From a virus: a DNA stretch of 37,124 bases. The stretch spans positions 1 through 37,124 of IMG/VR virus record IMGVR_UViG_3300011253_000628. The stretch is one strand, 5' to 3'. The notes below the pieces were generated by a model. That model was not told the origin of the DNA. It saw only the letters and a list, made by a program, of their open reading frames with translations, and searched no databases. The position numbers and the translations under genes were made by a program. This document shows, in pieces, positions 1 to 7,459 of this stretch. The stretch's first letter is position 1. Every line of letters begins with the position of its first letter.

Positions 1-2
1 CC

Positions 3-473
3 CGCGACCGGGTGCTGACCGCTGGTGAAGGCGAGCGGCTGGTGGGGTCCGACGTGGGCCTGATTGCTCTCATCCTGTCCCGCACTGCCCTGCGGATCTC
101 CGAGTTGTACCGCGCCACGATCACCAACGACGGCCTCTACCTCCAAGACACTAAGAATGGATCCTCAAGAACTGTCCCCCTATGCCCGCAGCTACGGGAA
201 ACCCTGCCCAAAGGGGGGTCGCTGCGTACCGCCCTTGACCTACCCTCAGAGCGAGTTCTGCGTCGTCTGTGGGATGAGGCTGCGTCCCGAGTCGGGCTCG
301 AAGGGGTCACCTTCCACACCCTCCGTCACACGGCTATCACGCGATGGGTTGCGGGTGGAATGCCACTCCCTGCCGTCATGGCACTCGCGGGTCATCGCGA
401 CATGGCGACGACGATGCGCTACACTCACCTCACGCCTGCAACGCTGCAGGCTGCGCTCCTGGCTTGCGAGTGA
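3..473 (+). CDS. int: Tyrosine recombinase / phage integrase, 5' part missing
   Basis: Catalytic domain of a site-specific tyrosine recombinase, which would integrate or excise the phage at an attachment site. Counting from the GTG at 12, the full catalytic set is visible: Arg28 (in TALRISEL), Lys48 (in QDTKNG), His102-x-x-Arg105 (FHTLRHT), His128 (LAGHRD) and the nucleophile Tyr137 (TTMRYTH). The frame stays open to the left edge, so the N-terminal arm-binding and core-binding domains lie outside the window; the GTG at 12 is unlikely to be the true start. It lies just upstream of the RNA polymerase gene, where marine T7-like phages with integrases usually carry it. The family and the completeness of the catalytic centre are clear; whether the gene is whole outside the window cannot be seen. 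Confidence 0.93.
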   Translation, partial: RDRVLTAGEGERLVGSDVGLIALILSRTALRISELYRATITNDGLYLQDTKNGSSRTVPLCPQLRETLPKGGSLRTALDLPSERVLRRLWDEAASRVGLEGVTFHTLRHTAITRWVAGGMPLPAVMALAGHRDMATTMRYTHLTPATLQAALLACE

Positions 474-566
474 CTCCGCTGGGCTCTGCACTTGGGCCTG
501 CATCGTGACGCTGCGACTGGCGGTGGTCTTCGTCGCCTGCTACTACCTCGCCCTCATTCTGTCCGC

Positions 567-2921
567 ATGAACGACGTCACACCTGAACAGCGCGCCCTCG
601 AGGCAGAATCCCACACGCTGGGTGTCGACCGCTACCGAGCCGCGGCCAACCGTAGCCTAGAGAACGGGATGCTGTCCGTCACCAAGCCCGGGCAGCTCCT
701 CATGGCCGCAGAGATCTACTCGCTCGAGGGGGCGATCAAGCAGTGGATCGCTGACCGCGCCAAGCCCAACGCCGTGCTCGACTTCTTCGCGCCCTTCGAA
801 CCCGCGGTCCTCGCTGGCATCGCTGCCCAGACGATGATCGACTCGGCGACGAAGGGTCTCCTCCGCTCCACCACTGTCTGCAAGCTCGCCAGCCGTGTCC
901 GCGACGACGGGATGCTGTCCCTGATGCGCCGACAACACGCCCCGCTGTTCGAGCGCATGAAGAACTACCGCACCAGCCTCGGCTCGCAGGTCAAGCTCGC
1001 CAAGAAGTGGTCCGAGCAGGGTCTGTGGCAGAGCGAGGAGCACCTCCGGGAGGACCAGGTCCGTGGGGGGCTCGTCCTCTACACGCTCGCCCTCGAGCAG
1101 ACCAACATCTTCCGGCAGATCTCGGTGCAGCGTGGCCGCAAGGCCATCACCGTCCTGACTCTCACGCCTGAGTGCATGGAGTGGATCTACAAGTCCCACG
1201 CCGAGCACGAGACGCTGTGCCCGGTCTACCTGCCGATGGTTCAGGTCCCCGTCGATTGGAGCCAGTCCCAGCGGGGCGGCTACTACACTGAGGAGGCTCG
1301 CCGCCGACCGCTGTGCCGCACGCAGAAGGCTTCCCACTCGAAGCTCCTGCGGGACCGCGAGATGCCTGAGGTCTACCGGGCCGTCAACCTCTCGCAGCGA
1401 ACCGCGTGGCGCGTGAACCCCGACATCCTCGAGGTGCTCGACACCATCTGGGAGGACGGTGGAGGCTACGCTACTGTCCCGTCCCGCTCCGAGCCTGAGT
1501 TCCCCGAGCGACCCTTCGACCCCGGTGACGCCGAGGGTCCTGAGGCTGACGCTGCCCGCGAACGGCTCCGTGCGTGGAAGAGGCTCGTCGCTGCGGAGAT
1601 CGAGCAGTTCCAGGACAAGGGCAGCTCGCGCCTGCGCCACGCCCGCTGCTTGGTCGCCGGCAAGAAGTTCGTCGGGAAGGCTATCTACTACCCGCACTTC
1701 ATCGACTGGCGCGGGCGTCTCTACCCTGTCCCGCAGTTCCTCAACCACCAGGGCGCGGACTTGGCGCGGGCCATGCTGCAGTTCGACCGCCCCTCGCTCG
1801 CCCAGCATGGGTCCCCCGAGGCCGGCCACTACCTCGCCTTCGGTAAGGACCTGTGGAAGGGCGACGTTGACGAGGGGCTCGTCCGCGAGGTTGCCCTCGA
1901 CCCCCTCCACAACGACCACTGGAAGGACGCCGACAAGCCGTGGCAGTTCCTCGCGTGGTGCCTCGAGGCCGGCCCGTGGTTCGAGGACGAGGGCTCTCCT
2001 ATCCGTCAACCCATCCAGGCTGACGGGACCAACAACGGGCTGCAGATCTACTCGCTGCTCACCCGCGACGAGGTCATGGCTCGAGCTACCAACGTGTCCC
2101 CCGGCGACCGGTCGGACATCTACCAGGACGTCGCTGATGCGGTGTGGAAGGAGGTCATGGAGGACCCTTCCGAACTGGCGGCAACGTGGCGGGCTCTCCT
2201 CCCGGATGGCCTCGACCGCTCCGTCGTCAAGCTCCCCGTCATGGCAGCGCCCTACGGCATCCGCCAACACTCGGCCATGGGCTCCATGCGGCGCTGGCTG
2301 CTCGAGCTGCAGAAGGAGAAGGGGGTGGAGCCGTGGGGCCACTCGACCTTCAAGCCTGTGAAGTGGCTGTCCGACAAGGTCTGGGCTCACGTCGGGAACC
2401 ACATCGGCCCTGCCCGCCAGGTCATGGACTGGATGCGTGACGTCGCCCGGACTGTCGACGGGCCGCTGCGGTGGACGACCCCGGTGGACTTCCTCGTCAC
2501 GCAGGAGTACCCGAAGCGGACGAAGAAGAAGATCAAGGTCGCCGTCTCCTCGATCATGAAGTACGTCCGCTACCGCGGGTACGGGGAGGGCGTCGACCAT
2601 AAGCGACAGGCCGATGGGTTCGCCCCGAACTACATCCACTCCCTCGACTCCGCTGCTCTCATGAGAACCATGGGACGCTGCGCCGACCGCGGCGTCGAGT
2701 CGTTCTCCATGATCCACGACAGCTACGGCTGCCCCGTTGGCGACACTGAGACCATGGCCTCCGAGCTACGGAACGTGTTCGCTGAGATGTTCTCCGAAAA
2801 CCTCTTGACTAAGCTACGCCAAGAGGTTACACTGTGTACCGACCAAGACATCCCCGAGCTACCCGCGTTGGGCAGCCTCGATCCTAACACCGTCAGAGAC
2901 TCCAAGTTCTTCTTCGCATGA
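567..2921 (+). CDS. T7-type single-subunit DNA-dependent RNA polymerase
   Basis: Phage RNA polymerase that transcribes the middle and late genes from phage promoters (784 residues against 883 in T7 gp1). Visible motifs are DWRGRLYPV, QADGTNNG with the first metal aspartate (Asp486, T7 Asp537), the O-helix DRSVVKLPVMAAPYG with Arg551, Lys555 and Tyr563 (T7 Arg627, Lys631, Tyr639), and MIHDSYG with the second metal aspartate (Asp718, T7 Asp812). The C-terminus FFFA matches the conserved FAFA foot that contacts the active site in T7. The ATG at 567 (MNDVTPEQ) was chosen because the 25 codons before it read like untranslated leader; an upstream start at 492 is possible. The 93 bases between integrase and this gene hold no clear promoter or hairpin. 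The stop overlaps the SSB start (ATGA). Confidence 0.97.
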   Translation: MNDVTPEQRALEAESHTLGVDRYRAAANRSLENGMLSVTKPGQLLMAAEIYSLEGAIKQWIADRAKPNAVLDFFAPFEPAVLAGIAAQTMIDSATKGLLRSTTVCKLASRVRDDGMLSLMRRQHAPLFERMKNYRTSLGSQVKLAKKWSEQGLWQSEEHLREDQVRGGLVLYTLALEQTNIFRQISVQRGRKAITVLTLTPECMEWIYKSHAEHETLCPVYLPMVQVPVDWSQSQRGGYYTEEARRRPLCRTQKASHSKLLRDREMPEVYRAVNLSQRTAWRVNPDILEVLDTIWEDGGGYATVPSRSEPEFPERPFDPGDAEGPEADAARERLRAWKRLVAAEIEQFQDKGSSRLRHARCLVAGKKFVGKAIYYPHFIDWRGRLYPVPQFLNHQGADLARAMLQFDRPSLAQHGSPEAGHYLAFGKDLWKGDVDEGLVREVALDPLHNDHWKDADKPWQFLAWCLEAGPWFEDEGSPIRQPIQADGTNNGLQIYSLLTRDEVMARATNVSPGDRSDIYQDVADAVWKEVMEDPSELAATWRALLPDGLDRSVVKLPVMAAPYGIRQHSAMGSMRRWLLELQKEKGVEPWGHSTFKPVKWLSDKVWAHVGNHIGPARQVMDWMRDVARTVDGPLRWTTPVDFLVTQEYPKRTKKKIKVAVSSIMKYVRYRGYGEGVDHKRQADGFAPNYIHSLDSAALMRTMGRCADRGVESFSMIHDSYGCPVGDTETMASELRNVFAEMFSENLLTKLRQEVTLCTDQDIPELPALGSLDPNTVRDSKFFFA

Positions 2922-3547
2922 TCAAGCCCGCCATCCCCTACGAAGTCCGTGACGCCCACACCGTCAAGCACGTCTTCAAGGACGCCACTCTCATCTACCC
3001 GGCCCTGCTCGAGGCCGACACCCGCTTCGAACCCCAGTTCAAGACCGGCATCCGCTTCGACTCCGAGGAGGACCCCGCGCTGGTGGCCCTGCTCGAGACC
3101 GTCGACTCGCTCCGCACCGCGTTCATGGAGGACGCCTTCGCTGGCGGCTACGTCAAGAAGCCGAAGAAGGGCGACGTTCCTGTGAAGGACATCAAGGTCC
3201 GCGAGGTTGACGAGGAGGACGATGCCAACGAGGCCGTCTTCATCACCGCCTCCTGCAAGGCTGTCGACTTCAAGGGCAACGACATCACCATCCCGGTGGT
3301 CGACGCCGCCCGTAACCCGCTCCCCCGAAACACAGCTGTCGGCGGTGGTAGTGTCGCCAACGTGGTCGTCCTCCTCCAGCCGTGGCACATGGCCGCTCAT
3401 GGCTTCGGGGTCTCGGTCAAGCTCGTCGCCGCGCAAGTCACTCAGGTCCGCACTGGCCGACAGCAGGTCAACGTCGAGAGTGAGTTCGAGGTCGTCGAGG
3501 GTGGCTTCACCGCCGCGCTGGCCGCAGACGAAGACGGGGACTTCTAG
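2918..3547 (+). CDS. Single-stranded DNA-binding protein (T7 gp2.5-like)
   Basis: Binds single-stranded DNA at the replication fork and recruits polymerase and primase-helicase. The protein has 209 residues (T7 gp2.5 has 232). It ends in an acidic tail, AADEDGDF, with a C-terminal phenylalanine: this is the hallmark of gp2.5-type proteins, in which the tail docks on partner proteins. The N-terminal part has the beta-rich, charged composition of an OB fold, and the place between RNA polymerase and the replication genes matches T7. The ATG lies inside the RNA polymerase stop (ATGA), which suggests coupled translation. The assignment rests on position, size and tail rather than on a strong motif. 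Confidence 0.85.
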   Translation: MIKPAIPYEVRDAHTVKHVFKDATLIYPALLEADTRFEPQFKTGIRFDSEEDPALVALLETVDSLRTAFMEDAFAGGYVKKPKKGDVPVKDIKVREVDEEDDANEAVFITASCKAVDFKGNDITIPVVDAARNPLPRNTAVGGGSVANVVVLLQPWHMAAHGFGVSVKLVAAQVTQVRTGRQQVNVESEFEVVEGGFTAALAADEDGDF

Positions 3548-3548
3548 G

Positions 3549-3950
3549 ATGGTGAACTCCCGCTCCAAAGGGAAGCGCGGAGAGTTGATGGCCCGCGACC
3601 TCGTGCGCGCACACTGGCACTGCCCAGGCGCTGAGCGAGCGGGCCAAACATCCGGGTCGGTCTGCGCCGACCTGATGAACACGCTCCCCGCTTCGCACCC
3701 TGAGGTCAAGTGCCTCAAGCGCCACGGGGTTCTCCGTCACTACGAGCAGGCAGAGCGGGACGCCAAGGTTGACGAGCTGCCCTACCTGCTCCTCCGTGAG
3801 ACCGACACAGCCAACAAGACGTGGCTGGTCGCCTTCGATGCCGAGCGAGCTGAGGACTTCGTCCAACGCTTCCTCCGCGCCATGCACCTCTCCGAGTCGA
3901 CCGAGTACGTCGAAGCCTTCATCTCCAAAGCCCTCCACCAACGCCCATGA
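3549..3950 (+). CDS. Holliday junction resolvase-like PD-(D/E)xK endonuclease
   Basis: Probable small nuclease that resolves branched DNA and breaks down host DNA, taking the place of T7 endonuclease I (gp3). The 133-residue protein starts with NSRSKGKRGE, a common opening of phage Hjc-like nucleases in which Glu12 is catalytic. The rest of the fold is recognisable: Asp41, then Glu52-Val-Lys54 in SHPEVKCLK forms the (D/E)xK pair, and the late NKTWLVAF strand is typical. The ATG at 3549 follows the SSB stop by one base; an overlapping longer frame begins at 3207, but its first part is a shadow of the SSB gene. The stop overlaps the primase-helicase start by ATGA. The substrate is inferred from family and context. 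Confidence 0.75.
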   Translation: MVNSRSKGKRGELMARDLVRAHWHCPGAERAGQTSGSVCADLMNTLPASHPEVKCLKRHGVLRHYEQAERDAKVDELPYLLLRETDTANKTWLVAFDAERAEDFVQRFLRAMHLSESTEYVEAFISKALHQRP

Positions 3951-5536
3951 CCGACTCCGACGTGGTCTCCAAAGGCCCCTGCGATAGCTGTAGCTCATCT
4001 GATGGGAAGCACCTGTACGACGACGGCCACTCCTACTGCTTCGTGTGCGAGACACACTGGCAGGGGGAGGCCACGCCGCGAGAAGAGCCGGGCGGGGGGA
4101 TGAAGCTCGTCAGTTTCCAGGACCTCAGGGCAAGGGGGATCGACGTCAAGACCTGCCGCCGCTATGGGTACGGAGTGTCCACAGATGGGCGGCAGGTCGC
4201 GCAGTTCTACGACGACACGGGCAAGCTGATCGCCCAGAAGACCCGCGACAAGGACAAGCGGTTCACGGTGCTCGGCGACACGAAGAAGATCGGGTCCATG
4301 CTCTACGGCAAGCACGTCGCCCAGGAGGGGGGTAAGTACCTGACCATCACCGAGGGGGAGCTGGACTGCCTCTCCGTCGATCAGATGATGGGCAATGAGT
4401 GGTCGGTCGTCTCCCTCCCGCAGGGGGCGAACAGCGTCGAGAAGGCGTTCAAGGCCAACCTCCAGTTCATCGAGTCCTTTCAGAAGGTTCGCATCTGCTT
4501 CGACAACGACGAGCCTGGGCGCGAGGCGGCGATCACCGCGGCCAAGCTCCTGACTCCCGGGAAGGCGCAGATCGTGCGGCTCCCTGAGGGCAGCAAGGAC
4601 GCTAACGATATGTTGAAGGCGAACAAGGTCGCCGGCTTCATGACCGCCTGGTGGGGGGCCAAGCCTTGGAGACCTGACGGCGTCCTCGAGTGGGCCGACG
4701 TCTTTGCTGAGGTCCGTAACAGTCCCGCGCCCCCGATGGTCCCTTGGAACCATACGGACCTGCAGCGCCGCACGGGCGGCATCCAAGAGGGCAGCCTCGT
4801 CGTCGTCGCCGCCGGCCCCGCGAGCGGGAAGAGTACCTTCGTCCATGAGCTTGTCCACCACCTTGCTGCTCTCGATCACCGCACTGGCGTCATTTCTCTG
4901 GAGCAGAGCGAGCGCGAGACGGTGTTGGGTCTGCTCACGCCCCTCGCTGGCGTACCTCTGCATCGCGTGCCTGACCTCAACCTCTCGGACTACGACGAGC
5001 AGGCGGCGAAGCTCGACGGGCACGTCTCCGTCTATCGGCACGTCGGGCGCATGGACGCCGCCGCCCTCGAGGAGACAGCGATGTGGATGGCACGCGCCGA
5101 TGGGTGCTCGCACATCATCCTCGACAACCTCAGCGTCGTCGCATCCTCCGAGAACGGCGGAGGCAACAACGACCGGCAGGTCATCGACGATCTCCTGAAC
5201 CGGCTCATCAGCCTCTGCAAGAACACGAAGGTCACCGTGATCCTCGTCGTCCACCTCAAGCGACCCGGCCTCGGGCTTGGGTACAGCGAAGGGCGCGTCC
5301 CGAAGCTCGAGGACATGAGGGGCAGCGGGATGATCGAGGCCATGAGCTACACGGTCATCGGCCTTAGTCGGGACCAGAGTAGGGAGGACGGCTTGGCTGA
5401 GCTGCATCTGCTCAAGTCCAGGCACACAGGGGAGGCTGGTCCTTGCGGCCACCTCAAGTACGATAGAGAGACCGGTCGCCTCGTGGAGGCTACGGATTTC
5501 GAGGAACCTGAAGAGAGAGTTGAGGATTTCGAATGA
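3947..5536 (+). CDS. Bifunctional primase-helicase (T7 gp4-like)
   Basis: Unwinds DNA ahead of the polymerase and makes RNA primers for the lagging strand (529 residues, T7 gp4A 566). An N-terminal zinc ribbon uses Cys12-x2-Cys15 and Cys31-x2-Cys34. A TOPRIM primase core follows with TEGELD (about residue 135) and FDNDEPG (about 185). The RecA-like DnaB-type helicase has Walker A GPASGKST with Lys295, Walker B HIILDNLS (about 390) and VVHLKRP (about 435). The C-terminal tail is acidic and ends VEDFE, with a phenylalanine next to the end, as in T7 gp4, where the tail binds the DNA polymerase. Because the zinc ribbon is present, this is the full-length primase form. Start and stop both overlap neighbours by ATGA. 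Confidence 0.97.
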   Translation: MTDSDVVSKGPCDSCSSSDGKHLYDDGHSYCFVCETHWQGEATPREEPGGGMKLVSFQDLRARGIDVKTCRRYGYGVSTDGRQVAQFYDDTGKLIAQKTRDKDKRFTVLGDTKKIGSMLYGKHVAQEGGKYLTITEGELDCLSVDQMMGNEWSVVSLPQGANSVEKAFKANLQFIESFQKVRICFDNDEPGREAAITAAKLLTPGKAQIVRLPEGSKDANDMLKANKVAGFMTAWWGAKPWRPDGVLEWADVFAEVRNSPAPPMVPWNHTDLQRRTGGIQEGSLVVVAAGPASGKSTFVHELVHHLAALDHRTGVISLEQSERETVLGLLTPLAGVPLHRVPDLNLSDYDEQAAKLDGHVSVYRHVGRMDAAALEETAMWMARADGCSHIILDNLSVVASSENGGGNNDRQVIDDLLNRLISLCKNTKVTVILVVHLKRPGLGLGYSEGRVPKLEDMRGSGMIEAMSYTVIGLSRDQSREDGLAELHLLKSRHTGEAGPCGHLKYDRETGRLVEATDFEEPEERVEDFE

Positions 5537-6135
5537 CCTACGAACCGACAGACGAAGAGGTGCGCCTATTTCGGTGCCGTTACTCCGTCCTCCCTCTTGC
5601 GGCCTGGGACTCAGACGTTCTCGCTGAGATTATGAAGGCCGCCTGGGCCGTGTCCCCGGGGCCGCGCATGGAGCGCGCAGAGGAGATCCGCTACCGCCAC
5701 CGGCAGAGCCTCGACCGGCGGGTCACCGCGCTGACGCAGGCGCTGCGAGACCTTGCCTGTAAGGCGCACTCCCTTGTTCGCTGCGGGGGGAAATCGGGCG
5801 GCTGTCTGGTTTGCGGGCGGCTGGTCGAATGCTGTTGTGAGCTAGGCCCGGCGATTGATCGCGCCGACGATCTTACCGGCGCCGAGCCCGAGCCCGACCC
5901 CCGGGACGCGGGCGGGGAAGCCCTCAAGTACGGGCCGCTGCACATGGCCGAGAGGCTGGCGGCGTCGGAGGCCGCCCTGGCCGAGCGTGACGAGCGCATC
6001 GCGGCGCTGGAGCGCCTGGTCGAGGCTGCCTACCGAGAGGGGCACCGGGAGGCCACGGGGGCTCATCGCCCGAACGCCGACGATGACTGGAGCGGGTCAC
6101 AGTCCCGCGCCGCGCTGCGGGAGGTGAAGCCGTGA
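5533..6135 (+). CDS. Hypothetical coiled-coil protein with Cys-rich middle
   Basis: Unrecognised 200-residue protein. The first 80 residues are helical and charged. The middle holds a cysteine cluster (LVRCGGKSGGCLVCGR, then ECCCE) that may bind zinc. The C-terminal part carries the heptad-like segment LAERDERIAALERLVEAA, which recurs almost unchanged in the next two genes. The start lies in the primase-helicase stop (ATGA) and the stop overlaps the next start (GTGA), so it is part of the replication operon. The layout resembles the loosely conserved Ea22-like accessory proteins of temperate phages, but no function can be assigned. Confidence 0.75.
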   Translation: MTYEPTDEEVRLFRCRYSVLPLAAWDSDVLAEIMKAAWAVSPGPRMERAEEIRYRHRQSLDRRVTALTQALRDLACKAHSLVRCGGKSGGCLVCGRLVECCCELGPAIDRADDLTGAEPEPDPRDAGGEALKYGPLHMAERLAASEAALAERDERIAALERLVEAAYREGHREATGAHRPNADDDWSGSQSRAALREVKP

Positions 6136-7150
6136 GCGGGCTTGCCGAGAAGCTGCGCGCACTCGCGGCCCGCTGCAAGGACCGCGACATTGAGGGGAGC
6201 CTGTACCTCTCCGCGACGGACGCAGAAGCGAACTACTGCTGCTACGAGACCGTGGACGCCCTGCGCGCCCGCGCCGAGGAGGCCGAGGCCGAGCGGGACG
6301 AAGCGGTGCGCGCCTTGAAGCAGGCTGTGGCCCCAACAGATGTCGGTGGCGGACCCCTCGCGGTACTGCACGCCTGCGTGGCCGAGCGCGACGAGCGCAT
6401 CGCGGAGTTGGAGGCGCGGCTCGAGAAGGCGCGGGGGCTGGAGCGGTACGCCATGACCTATACCAGCGCGCTAGGGGACCACATGGCTGAGGAGTACGGA
6501 GGCGACTGGATGCGCGCCGACGACGTGCTCGACGCGCTCTCCCCCACCGAGGAGGACACCGATGGGAATGGCTGATCCGTTCTCGATTGACCCGTCGCCC
6601 GAAGCTGAGATCCGGCGGCAGCGCGCCCGCGCCGAGGAGGCCGAGGCCGCCTTGGCCGAAGCTCGCGGCGACTCTGTTCGCCAGTGGCGAGCCCTGGGGA
6701 ACCTCCTCCCCGACTCCGTGCCCGACTTAGGGGACGGGCTGCAAGCTCGCCTCGGTCGCGTCGTGGCCCGCCTGGCCGAGCGCGACGAGCGCATCGCGGA
6801 GTTGGAGGCTGAACGAGGCGTGAGCGGCTGGGCACTTTCCGGTCTCAGCGAGCAGATTCAGGAGCAAGATCAACGCATCGCGCAGTTGGAGGGCAAACTC
6901 GCCGCCGTAGCCGAAGAACGTAGGAGCGAGTGGATTCGTGCGGAGAAGGCCGAGTCCACCCTAGCCGAGCGGGACGAGCGCATCGCGGCGCTGGAGGGCC
7001 TGCTGCGCGAGGTCGAGTTCGGGAACTACGACAGCGAGTGGGACGTTCGCTCCTGCCCGATCTGCGACGGCGAGCAGCGGCGGTCGCAGGCCAATCGCGG
7101 TCACGAGGCGGACTGCCGACTCCTCGCCGCGCTCTCCCCCACCGAGGAGG
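5977..7150 (+). repeat. Dispersed direct repeats across three coiled-coil genes
   Basis: Three repeat families are visible. A 36-base unit encoding (L/V)AERDERIA(A/E)LE occurs at 5977-6012, 6378-6413, 6772-6807 and 6961-6996; the second and third copies are identical over 37 bases (6379-6415 and 6773-6809). A 28-base exact repeat encoding ARAEEAEA lies at 6263-6290 and 6621-6648. A 23-base exact repeat encoding ALSPTEE lies at 6533-6555 and 7128-7150; it ends in GAGGAGG and sits 6 bases before the next ATG in both places, so it also supplies the ribosome binding site. The pattern fits duplication of a gene unit followed by divergence. Confidence 0.85.
6132..6575 (+). CDS. Hypothetical coiled-coil protein, paralogue of neighbours
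   Basis: Unrecognised 147-residue protein with a long predicted coiled coil. It contains ARAEEAEAERDEAVRAL at about residues 45-62 and VAERDERIAELEARLEKA at about 83-100, and ends LDALSPTEEDTDGNG. The first two modules and the ALSPTEE ending recur in the next gene with exact DNA identity over tens of bases. The GTG at 6132 was chosen because it overlaps the upstream stop (GTGA) and follows GGGAGGTGA, a good ribosome binding site. The 3' end overlaps the next gene by 14 bases. A structural or regulatory role is possible; nothing in the sequence decides it. Confidence 0.72.
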   Translation: MSGLAEKLRALAARCKDRDIEGSLYLSATDAEANYCCYETVDALRARAEEAEAERDEAVRALKQAVAPTDVGGGPLAVLHACVAERDERIAELEARLEKARGLERYAMTYTSALGDHMAEEYGGDWMRADDVLDALSPTEEDTDGNG

Positions 7151-7164
7151 CCCCCGATGCCTGA
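6562..7164 (+). CDS. Hypothetical coiled-coil protein with CxxC ending
   Basis: Unrecognised 200-residue protein, almost entirely heptad-like helix, with three copies of an AERDERIAxLE-type unit (about residues 70-85, 102-118 and 133-148). Near the end is SCPICDGEQ followed by HEADCRLLAALSPTEE, a C-x2-C...H-x3-C pattern that suggests a small zinc site. The start could be ATG 6562 or the in-frame ATG 6568 (MADPF); both follow the GAGGAGG site at 6549-6555. It shares exact DNA repeats with the gene before it, which points to duplication. The stop overlaps the next gene by 8 bases. No function is assigned. Confidence 0.72.
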   Translation: MGMADPFSIDPSPEAEIRRQRARAEEAEAALAEARGDSVRQWRALGNLLPDSVPDLGDGLQARLGRVVARLAERDERIAELEAERGVSGWALSGLSEQIQEQDQRIAQLEGKLAAVAEERRSEWIRAEKAESTLAERDERIAALEGLLREVEFGNYDSEWDVRSCPICDGEQRRSQANRGHEADCRLLAALSPTEEAPDA

Positions 7165-7459
7165 CCCCACCCCGAGCCCCCAAGTCCCCGGCGGTCGCTG
7201 CCTATCGTGCCGTGCGATCCTGCTGGACAGCGGGTGGTGTCCCGACTCGGCCTGCAACCGCAGCGAGAGCTACCGGGGGCCGCTGTTCCGCGTGGTCGAT
7301 GCCGAGGGCCGAGAGTTGGTCGACCACCTCGACTACTTCATCGACAGCGACGGTGATGTTTGGGAGCGCACCGAAGACAGGCACGACACCCCGTACGTTG
7401 AGATCACCGGCACCAGCCTCCGCGTCGAGTGGCTTCGCGACCCTACAGAGAATCTATGA
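7157..7459 (+). CDS. Small hypothetical protein with zinc-ribbon-like N-terminus
   Basis: Unrecognised 100-residue protein. Two cysteine pairs near the start (GRCLSCRA, then GWCPDSACN, residues about 15-34) look like a small zinc ribbon. The remainder is acidic and beta-prone (EGRELVDHLDYFIDSDGDVWERTED). It starts 6 bases after a GAGGAGG ribosome binding site that belongs to the repeat at 7128-7150, and its stop overlaps the DNA polymerase start (ATGA), so the two are probably translated together. No role can be inferred beyond membership of the replication operon. Confidence 0.7.
   Translation: MPDPTPSPQVPGGRCLSCRAILLDSGWCPDSACNRSESYRGPLFRVVDAEGRELVDHLDYFIDSDGDVWERTEDRHDTPYVEITGTSLRVEWLRDPTENL

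Noticed and set aside
64-570. + strand frame overlapping the integrase
   Set aside because: Ser/Arg/Cys-rich composition in a shifted frame of a recognisable integrase.
657-2717. Long - strand frame (686 codons) opposite the RNA polymerase gene
   Set aside because: Antisense shadow of a GC-rich gene: its content is low-complexity Val/Leu/Asp/Arg and the + strand carries clear catalytic motifs.
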